A stretch of DNA of 64,000 bases from Talpa occidentalis (taxonomy: Eukaryota > Chordata > Mammalia > Eulipotyphla > Talpidae), in the NCBI RefSeq assembly GCF_014898055.3, contig NW_023601212.1:53990329-54054328 (forward strand). Direction: 5' to 3'. The position numbers and the translations under genes were made by a program. The notes below the pieces were generated by a model. The model did no database searches. It was given only the letters and a program-made list of their open reading frames with translations, and was not told where the DNA came from. This document shows positions 50,394 through 59,500 of the stretch, in pieces (the first letter of the stretch is position 1; every line of letters starts with the position of its first letter).

Positions 50394-50525
50394 TACTGCC
50401 TGCTGTGTACTGGGTAAATCCCAATAAAAGACCTGCAAAAAACCACTGAGGACGCTGACTCCTCCTTTACCCGGTCTGCTGGACCAGAAAACCTGCACCG
50501 TGTCCATTCCTGCCCTTACACCATT
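50301..50525 (+). mobile_element. Solo LTR, same short family, copy 3, with GA expansion and TSD
   Basis: The element spans 50306-50520. It begins TGCAGGGTAGG with 'ggtatcagg' as in copy 1, then passes into a GA microsatellite that has replaced much of the interior. It resumes 'tactgggtaaatcccaataa' (AATAAA), 'accactgaggacgctgactc' and ends CCCTTACA. The perfect 5-bp target duplication CCATT is at 50301-50305 and 50521-50525. Confidence 0.8.
50334..50394 (+). repeat. (GA)n microsatellite inside LTR copy 3
   Basis: About 28 GA units with one interruption. The other copies have a purine-rich GAGAAG/AGAGAGAG stretch at this place, so it probably grew from that seed. Confidence 0.93.
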
Positions 50526-50879
50526 CTCTATGTGGAACTAGTTTCATGCATATATTTAAGCAGATCATTCCTAGTATCATAGTGACCTTCAATGGAAAAC
50601 AACTTATTTTTAAATAGAGATTCACAAAAAGTTCACAATTAGTAGAGATGTCCCATTTACATTTCATCAAGTTTCCTCCAGGGATATGTCTCATATAAAT
50701 ATGGTACTATATTGAAACTGATACTACTTTACTACATATATATGGTTCTATGTCATTTTATCCCATGTATAGATTCATGTAATCAATATACAGGACTATT
50801 CCATCATAATAAAGTGTTCTCTTCTCATGCTGACCCTTATTGTCACATTTGTCTCACTTCCTGCCCCGCAATTCTCCAG

Positions 50880-51440
50880 ACATCCCTAACCCTAGAAACC
50901 ACTAATCTGTTTTCCAGCTGTATGTCATTTTGAGATGTCATAGAAATGGAATTAAGTGTGTGATCTTTTGAGATTTTTCACTCTGCATAATGCCCTTGAG
51001 AGTCATCTAAACTGTTGCATGTTTTTATTGCTGTGTAGTACTCCATGGACTACATATTCCATTGCTTAACCATTTATGGTGGGACAGTGGCGTTGTTTCC
51101 ACTGTCAGACTATTACAGATAAAGCTAGTATGAACTGTGTGCAGATTTTTATGCGGACCTAAGGTTTCATTTCTCTGGGGTAGATTCCCAGGAGTGTAAT
51201 TGCTATGTAAGTATATATATTTAATTTTTAAGACAACGACCAAACTGTTTTCCAGAGTGCCTATGCCATTTTACGTTCCCACCAACAATGAGTGATCCAA
51301 CTTCTCCACATCCTTGTATTTTGTATTGTCACTACTTTTTATTTTAGCTGCTATTATAGGTATACAGAGATACCTCATTGCAGCCTTAATTTCCATTTCC
51401 TAATGAGTAATGATGTTGTCCACATGCATGTAAAAACGAA
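50880..51440 (-). mobile_element. L1 LINE 3' fragment, reverse orientation
   Basis: 'tattgctgtgtagtactcca', 'gattcccaggagtgtaattg', 'gttttccagagtgcctatgc', 'ccaccaacaatgagtgatcc' and 'gatacctcattgcagcctta' are the reverse complement of the L1 ORF2 3' end. Long diverged and non-coding. Confidence 0.85.
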
Positions 51441-51984
51441 GTTCTATAATTGGCTTCAGGATTTCTTTGGCACATAATTTTATCTATGCTTCACTTTTCT
51501 CATCTGTACAATGAGAGAATTTAGCTGATATAGGACCCACAAACAATCTTCCAGCTCTGAAATCCTGTATACCACTGACTTAGGGAGTTTTCTGCAAGGT
51601 GAGGAGCCTTTAATTTCTCTTTGGGTATCTTGGTTGGCTATTCCCATCTGCCAAGAACTGACAAGTAATGAATCTTTTCATAGGCTTCATGGACGATGAT
51701 TCCGTGAATGTATGACAATCCCCTCTGTGCTTCATTTGGCCTGACTGGTCTTAATGCAGCATTTTAAACTCCCATCATCAAAGGCTAAGCAAAAGATTCA
51801 GACTTTCACAAATTTATAAAGGATTTTCTTTTCTGATTCATTGAAAATTTGTATTTATTCTTTTGTTCCCAAAGTTTTCTATAGAACATAGTTCTGAGTA
51901 GCTGATACCTTACAGTTTTCATCAGACATCAAATATGTGCCTACTGTGTGCAGACAGGAGAGTGTACTGGAAAAAACACAAATT

Positions 51985-52180
51985 GTGTGTGGACAGGGAC
52001 TTGGAATTGGATTATGCCTCTACCACTTATTAACTGTGACCTTGTCAAGATATATAACGTCTCTGGGTTTCAGTGAAATAGGAATAATAAGACCTGCTGC
52101 TGAAGTTGTTATGAGGTATAAGATAATACATGTGAACTATTCACAATGAGCATCAATAAATAGTAGCTGTGTTTATGTGG
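51985..52180 (+). repeat. MIR SINE fragment
   Basis: 'ttatgcctctaccacttatt', 'aactgtgaccttgtcaagat', 'acgtctctgggtttcagtga', 'ggaataataagacctgctgc' and 'gagcatcaataaatagtagc' follow the MIR consensus order. Confidence 0.8.
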
Positions 52181-52269
52181 GACACAGGGAGTCATCCTGG
52201 AGAAAATCTGGAGAAGAAATGTAGCATGTGCCTTCCCCTGTGTGATGCGCTTTCACACACACATCTGTG

Positions 52270-52400
52270 CACACACATCTCATATAATTCCCACATGAGC
52301 TCAGGGAACCAGGTAGTTATAACCCCCTTTTTCTAAAACTGAGGCTCAGAGAAGCCAAATAACTTACCGTAACCCTGATGGTATTCAAATCCTGTCCTTA
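52270..52400 (-). repeat. MIR-like SINE fragment
   Basis: 'catataattcccacatgagc', 'aaaactgaggctcagagaag' and 'taaccctgatggtattcaaa' fit a reversed MIR. Confidence 0.65.
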
Positions 52401-53417
52401 AAGGGGTTATGGTCTAGCAGGAGAGATAAGCTGTGCAGGAACAGATAAATGCCAACACAGAGTAGCAAAGTGTCAGCTGCATGGCAAAGCCAAAAAGCAC
52501 TTAGGGGTTTAGAGAGAGTTGATTGAGAGGGGATTAGAGAGGGTTGTCCAGTTGGGGAAGGCAAAGGAAACCAGAGGATTAGAACTTACTTTCACTGGAC
52601 ATCTGAGTTCCTAGATGTCACCATTGCAACTGGCCCTTGGTCCTGGTAGCCCAGCCCAGCTGCTGCAGCCAGAAGAAGGTGCTTGGCTCTTCCAACCCTC
52701 CCTTCTCTCTGTCTTCCTTTCATTAATGGAATGTTTTTATGTAGGCCCGCCCATCTCACTGTAGTTTTATCCATCTATTTCTGTTTTATAGCATTACCAC
52801 ATAGGCCACTGTCAGATTTATATTTTTTCTTATAAAACTCAGTATCTATTTTGTAGAAATATGTTCTAGATTAACATCTCTTAAGTACTTTTTTTGCGAT
52901 CTAAGCTTGATTTGCTTGTAAGCATATGTCTGAGCCATTTTTGAATTTGTTAGTTTTCAAAATGTCACTGGGCTCTAATGACTATACAGTGTGGCTCATA
53001 GTAGGTGTTATAGAAATTTGTCTAGTCAATGTGCAGATGTATTGAGTGCCCACTATGGGGCAGACATTGGATTCTCAGGTCTCAGGGAGTATGCAGTCTG
53101 TGAATCAATGAGTATCAATATACTGTGGCAGGTTATTAGTAAGAAATTGGAGTAAATAAACTCTGGCATTAATTAAAAAAGGGTATACAATGCCACAAAG
53201 AACCACTAATTCCTTGTGGCAGGAAACAAGCCTTACAAATTTCATCGTTGGACCCATAAACACATCACCTTATAGACTGGTTTCAAGTCCATGAGGCTGG
53301 GTGTCTTTACAAATCTTTGAAATTGGATCTCAGTTTCAGTTGCAAAGGTCTAAATTGGATTAAAATAGCTTGCCTTTTTCCTCTTCAAACCTTCTGGCTC
53401 CTCAGGAATCAATGACA

Positions 53418-53530
53418 AATACAGTATTTTATTTTATTTTTTTTTGTGGGACCCTCGCCGGCGGCTGGGGAACGACGGCGCTGCAGAGGCTGTGGGCAGC
53501 TCCGCAGCCCAGTGCTCAATACAGTATTTT
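53418..53530 (-). repeat. Partial SINE (head region only) at a shared target site
   Basis: A minus-strand fragment at 53431-53517 covers only the tRNA-derived head from about the A box to 'ggcgagggtcccac', then a short A-tail. It is flanked by AATACAGTATTTT on both sides (53418-53430 and 53518-53530). The usual SINE body between 'gggtcccac' and the tail is absent. Confidence 0.85.
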
Positions 53531-53868
53531 ATTTATTTATTTTTTTTTTTTTTTTTTTAATAGAGGCATGTTTTATTTATTTATTTATTTGTTTGTTTTT
53601 GGTTTATACATGCACTGGGTACAGTCAGAAGCGCGGGAGGGTGAGAGGACTCACCAGAGCCAGAGCGGGGAGCAGAGCAGGCAGAAGGACCGAAGTACAC
53701 TGCTGAGGGGAGCAGCGGGCGGCAGGAGAGGTCTGCGCGCCATGTGGGACCCTCCTCCGGTGGCCGGGGAGCAGCCGGGGATCGAACCGGCGCCGCAGAG
53801 GCCGCGGGCAGCTTCGCAACCCAGCGCTCAACCGCTGCGCCACCGGGGAGGCCCCAATACAGTATTTT
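53518..53868 (-). repeat. Full-length young SINE at the same target site
   Basis: SINE at 53531-53855, young subfamily: long T-run, 'tttatacatgcactgggtac', body, B-box reverse complement GGGATCGAACCGG and head 'gctgcgccaccggggaggcc'. Target duplication AATACAGTATTTT at 53518-53530 and 53856-53868, the left copy shared with the partial SINE. Confidence 0.93.
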
Positions 53869-55655
53869 AAAGGAAAGATGGAAGCCAGCCCAAGTACTCA
53901 GCCTTGGGGTTACATCTGGTTTGGCAACTTCCTGTTGTATGCACAGATAATATATTTGTAGATGTATTGTGAATAACATGCAGAGTACATGCTTCTAGAC
54001 CTTCTGAGGTATAACAAGGGGCTGTGTTTTAGCAGTTGACAGGACTCCAAATATTTTACTTTTTATCACTGCACTCCTCAAATTTCCCCAGAATTGTCAC
54101 CCACCTTTAAGAGATAGTGTCTCCTCAATGCGTTCCCAGAATTCTCTATTTATACTACTATCTTGTCGCTCAGAAAAAAAAAAATAGTGCTTTAACCCAG
54201 TTAGGGTGACACATCCACCTTGGGATATCCACACTGATACCCCAAAAGGAAATTTAAAAAAAAAGCAGAGACAGCGTTAGCTTGGGTTGAAATGTCTTAT
54301 TTTTCCCTTGGTTTCACTTCCTTTTCCATTCTGGTGGGTTCCCATTTCGTCCTGTAGCCTCCTGTTCCCTGAATTTATGTTCCAGAAGAGAAGCTCTTTT
54401 CTCGAAGCTGTTTTTCTCCTTGGTTGTTCCCACCCTCTGGCCCCTGTTTTGCTGTGGCCAAGGTGCTTGCCTCAGAGCCCTGCTCCGCTTGCCAGGGCTC
54501 CAGGCCAACCCGGCCTCCAGCTGCCACTCAGTTGCTCAGCTCCAACTGTCCAGCTCCAACAGACTCAGAACCTTCTGGTCCCAAACATTCTCTCACACCC
54601 CACCCCCACCAAGGTGCAAATGCCAGCTTTCCTACTAGACTCAGCTAACACTGAAAGGAAGAAAGGAGAGGGAGAGGTAAAACCGTTTAGAAGAAATGGT
54701 TTCATATGCTTCCTAGGTTAAGGTCATGGATAAGAAGTGATGGAATTTGTATTTTAAGAACATTCACTAACAAAATACTCAAATGATGATAGAAAAAAAA
54801 AATCCAGACCATATAACAGTTCTACTGGCTCTATGAATAAAAAATTAATACGTTAGGTATCAGATAGTTGAGTCCCCAAGACGGCCTTCACAAAAATGGT
54901 GCCTCATGTAAGAACCTTTGAATTCTATCCTTTTCCCTGTTAAATGTTTTGGTAGGGCAAGTGTGGTTAGAATGTTTATGATCCCTAATCTCACAGACAA
55001 GGCAATGACAAAGTATTAAACAAAGAATGTTAATGCTGCTGATACCCTTGAAGAATTCAGACAAGTCCTTGGAATGTTCATCCTGGGCCCCTGGAATGTC
55101 ATACGATCCTGAGTGAGTTATTTCCCCTCTATGACTTCACTGTAAGATGACACTGTTCCTTTGCTCTGGTACATGAGGACTAGCTAATTAAAATACTGTA
55201 CTGGTTCATTCAAGAAGTATTTACTGAGTTCTTACTACATAGAAGGCATCATGAAAACAGACTATGTAATATGACATAAATTTTTTAAAAATAGATTGCC
55301 ATAAATAAACTCTGTGATAGGATTATGCAAAACCTTTCAGATAATTTTAGCTGACTGGATGTACTATACAAGGCTTCCAGTTCTAGAAGGACAGAAATTA
55401 GACTTGAATCCACTTCTGAGACAAAAACCGACTATCATTTTGACATTAGAGATTGCTATGGGCTCCAGGTCTCTGCAGATTCATTAAAAGTGATATGATG
55501 TCTGACAATTATTGAGCTTACTTTCCCACAAAAGACAGAAAGAATGAGACCACCTCCATGATCTGACCAGGCATATTTCCAATATTCCAAGTTTCCAGTT
55601 AGAGTTTCCATAAGAACAGGGGCCTTTTTGCTTTCTCTCAGGTCAGGAAATGTAC
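53869..55655. other. Intergenic, downstream of MR1: nothing recognised
   Basis: Unique-looking AT-rich sequence. An L2-like minus fragment lies about 55195-55260 ('tggttcattcaagaagtatt'). The 144-codon plus frame at 54287-54721 lacks any known domain. Part could belong to a long MR1 3' UTR. Confidence 0.5.
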
Positions 55656-56031
55656 AAAATGATCAGGCCATTCGCAGCAATGTGGATGGAGCTAGAAGGA
55701 ATTATGTTCAGTGAAATAAGTCAGAAGGAAAAAGAAAAATATCAGATGGTTTCACTTATAGCAGGAAGATAGGGTAGTCAAATAAGACATCAGTGTAAAA
55801 AAAAATAATAACAATACAAAACACAACAAAGCAAAAACAGACAATTATAAATCAGAGACATCCTGCAGGGAAGGGAGGGAGGAGCACAGGGGGCTGAGGT
55901 GACGGTGCTGGGTGCATTGGTGAAGGAAACTCTATGGGGACTACACCTGAGGGGGTGGGGGAAGCATATATTGCTTAAAAATGAACAATGATGTAAAAAA
56001 CAAAAAAATTTAAGAAAATGATCAGGCCATT
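55656..56031 (+). mobile_element. L1 LINE 3' end with 17-bp TSD
   Basis: A 5'-truncated L1 tail at 55673-56014 ('gcagcaatgtggatggagct', 'ttcagtgaaataagtcagaa', 'ggtttcacttatagcaggaa', then an A-rich 3' region). The target duplication AAAATGATCAGGCCATT is at 55656-55672 and 56015-56031, 17 of 17 identical. Confidence 0.9.
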
Positions 56032-56538
56032 GTAGAAACTTGCTGGCTACTCTCATGGGGTAACTCCACTCTGTCTGTAGGGCCTTAGTCATGGTGCCCA
56101 CAATATTCTCAGTTCTTGTATAATAAACATTCTCATGAAAAATGATAAATGAGAAAGGTGTTTCTATGCTTTAGAGAGGAACCCTTCTCTGGTGGTGTTC
56201 AACTGGAGGCTAGATGCTCAAGTCAAAGGCACTGTAGAAGACAGTTCCTGCCCTGATCATAAGAGTCCTTCCAGTTCTGAGATTCTCCAATCTCCTCATA
56301 AACCACTGTTGACAAATGAGATATAGGAAAATGTTGTGTCATGAGACAAGCTACATTTAGAGCCAAGAGTGATAAAGGAGTCCATCAAAAGAGCTTGAAA
56401 GCTGACAGTCCTTTTAGATAAAAAAAAAAAAAAACCACAAGAGAAAATTTCTTGGTTCCTGTCTTCCTGCCATAAATGTTCAATCCTATAATATCCAAGT
56501 CTGTTGCGAATGTGGTCAAGAGCTCTGATCACTGTACC

Positions 56539-56570
56539 TCAGTCCACAAAGATAGAAGAAGCCATCGTTC
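56539..56570 (-). CDS. MR1: MR1 exon 6, cytoplasmic tail (tentative)
   Basis: Acceptor TTTCCTGTAG at 56580-56571. Spliced to exon 5 in phase, it encodes a short tail ending at TGA 56541-56539 ([10 protein letters not shown]). One base off, the DNA reads DGFFYLCGL, which resembles the family's NGAIYLPTPDR-type tail, so there may be a 1-base change or a different acceptor. The match is short, hence modest confidence. Confidence 0.5.
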
Positions 56571-59500
56571 CTACAGGAAAGACAACTGGAAAAGAGTTAT
56601 CTCCAATCATTGCGTGGTTGTAGGAAGGTAAACAACTCCATTTTTCTCTGAAAGGAAAGAGTTTTTAGTTAGATACATGCATTTCCCCCATAACTCAAAA
56701 ATAAATTATGCAATATTCAGCAAAATCCAAGAAGCCAGCATTGACATTTTTAGCCTGTTTTGTCAAGCTTCTCTTAACACTTGACAAATTTTAACTCAAA
56801 TTCACAAACTCCACAAGATAAAAAGCAGAAATTTGCAGAGTATATCATTCTTGAGGGAACCATGTGCTTACATGGTGGGAGAGATGTTCCAGGTCCTTCT
56901 CTGACCCCAAAGTGAAGGTCAACACATTTCTAAATGGAGCTCAAGTGGCAGGTGCAAAAACTAAACGTCTCTGGAGTTGTAGGAGAGACAGTCTGCAGCC
57001 CTCCAGGATTCTTCCATATGCCTCTCACCTCGCTGCCTTCTCCAGACTAGGACACCAACTCCAAGCAGGGCAATGATGGCCAAAAGAGTGAACCCAAGGA
57101 CAGCTTTCACCACCACTGGGAGGGTTTCCAATTCTGAGAGCAAGCAAATGAGGAAAAATCCATAAGTCCTCCTCTCCTTGCATGTTAACTTTTTGGGGAT
57201 TTTATCCCTGGGGTCATCAGACACTCCAACCCTATTCCCTACTGTCACCTCTCAGTTCACAGCTCCATTTAAGGTAACAACTGAAAACAGAGGAATAGCA
57301 GTTCCCAAAGTATGGGCTGAATGCTCCAGAGTCCCCAACACCCTTTCAGGGAATCCGAGATCTAAGTCACGATTTCCCTTTTAATTAATTTATTTTTTAA
57401 AGGACTTTTTTTGGGGGGGGGCATAGAAGAATTGAGTTGTAGGCCAGAGGTGTGGGGGAATGAGAGGATTCACCAAAGACAGAGTGGGGAGCAGAAGAGG
57501 ATATACTGAAATGCACTACTGAGGGAAGCAAAAAGTGAGACATGACAGGTCTGCTGTGCCATGTGGGATAGCATTGTGGCCAGGGATTGAACTCAGGTAT
57601 AGTGGTGATAGCGCTGAGACTTAAGGCCTAGACCACCAGAGAGGCCCCTTTTTAATTTTTTTTAAAGATTTATTTATTTAAGCATACAAGAACTGGGGTA
57701 CAGGCCAGAGTTGTGGGGTAAATGAGAGGATTCACCAGAGGAAATGGGGAGCAGATCTACTGAAATACACTGCTGAGGGGAGCAGCGGGTGAGACAGGAG
57801 AGGTCTGCTGTGCCATGTGGGTTGCTCCCTAGCCAGCCAGCGATCAAACTTGTGCTGCAGTGGCTGGCGATAGCTTGACAGCACTGTCTTTAACCCCTGT
57901 GCCACTAGGGAGGCCCACCCTTTTATATTTTTTAATCTCAGTTTCTCAGTGAAGTATACAGTGTGTACAGTGGAATTTTCTAGACGTTGCATGACATGAT
58001 GACATCATCACTCTGATGTCTAATGCAATATATGTTTGTTTTAAATTTTTTTAAATTTTAATTTTATTTGTAATATAGCAAGCAGTAGACAGACCCCCAC
58101 AGAAATGAAAGCTCTTTGGGGCCTCACAGTAATTTTTAAAAGTATAAAGGAGTGCTGAGACCAAAAATGTGACAGAACTTCTGATTTCAAAGACTCTTCC
58201 TAAAGAACATAGCGATCCAGGCTTCCTGTTCACCCCCTTTCCTCATTTCACTCCCCAGGTGGACAAAGCCCCATCCTTACCCTGGTGGGCCTGAAGCAAC
58301 AGGTGGTGGCCGCAGTGTTCCACATGGCAGGAATAATGACCGCTCTGAGGATCCAGCTCAACTGATATCGACATCTGATAGGTCCCATCCCCGCTGGGAA
58401 GAACATCTCCATACTCCACCTCTTGGACAATTTCTTCCCCATTTTTCATCCAGATCATGGAAATTTCTGGGGGGTAAAAGCCATGAGCTCTGCAGAAAAG
58501 AGTAGTATTCCCCAGTGAAGTTTCTTTGCGAGTTATTCTGACGAGCGGGGACTCTAGGAAGAAGAAGCCGTAGTTAAACAGATAAAGCTTATCTACCAAG
58601 CATATATTATTAGAACTTGACACCATGTTTCCTAATTCATTCACTGCAGGAAATATCAAAACTAAGAATGGCCCAGAACCCCCATCAACAGCAAATTTAT
58701 ATATTGTGTGCTTCCTACTAGAACAATGTGCTGGGGAATGACAAATGGGGAAAAGATATTTCTCTTTCTAAGGAAGAGAAAAACTTTTGAGTACAGTTGA
58801 CCTTTGAATAACTCAAAAGTTTGGGGCACTGATTCTACCTCTGTGTGGTCAAAACTCCAAAAATCACAAGTTCTCCCACTTTCTTGGTCTCAGGGCTCCT
58901 TTATACTTTTAACTTTTGTCTACCCCAAAACGGAATTACTACTACCCTGCTGTTGATCTGACGCCTTACCAATAACATCAGTCAATTAACACTTATTTTG
59001 TTATTTGTATTATTTACTGTATTCTTACACTAAAGTACACTAAAAAAAAGAAAATGTTATTAAGAAAAGCATAAGGGGGCCCTCCCTTGGTGGCTCAGAA
59101 GGTTGAACGCCACACTATGAAGCTGTCTGCAGCCTGCAGCGCCGATTGGATCCCCGCCTGCCGGCGAGGGTCCCACATGGCGCAGCAGACCTCTCCTGTC
59201 GTACCCACTGCTCCCCTCAGCAGTGTGTTTCGTCAGTCTGCCTGTTCTGTTCCCCACTCTGTCTCTGGTGAATCCTCTCACCCTCCCGCGCATCTGGCCT
59301 GTCTCCCGGTTCTTGTATAAATAAATAAATCTTTAAAAAAAAATTAAAAAAAAAAAGAAAATCATAAGGGGGCCTCCCCTGGTGGTGCAGCGGTTGAGCA
59401 CTGGGCTGCGAAGCTGCCCACAGCCTCTGCAGCACTGGTTCGAACACCGGCCACCAGCGAGGGTCCTACATGGCGTGCAGACCTCACCTGCCACGCATGC

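Larger units (their letters stand above)
50526..53417. other. IER5-MR1 interval, part 4: no gene seen
   Basis: Apart from the L1 and MIR fragments and an L2-like minus snippet near 53030-53110 ('attgagtgcccactatgggg'), this is AT-rich unique sequence with no recognisable coding region. Confidence 0.6.
57134..58280 (-). other. MR1: MR1 intron 4 with two SINEs
   Basis: Begins GTAAGGATGG at 58280 and ends CTCTCAG at 57134. It holds two minus-strand SINE copies (57382-57646 and 57655-57916) next to each other. The AT-rich rest shows nothing else. Confidence 0.85.

Noticed and set aside
53370..53870. A 166-codon open frame and several others of similar sequence across the window
   Set aside because: These are translations of the tRNA-derived SINE, which recurs at every copy and is not a coding gene.
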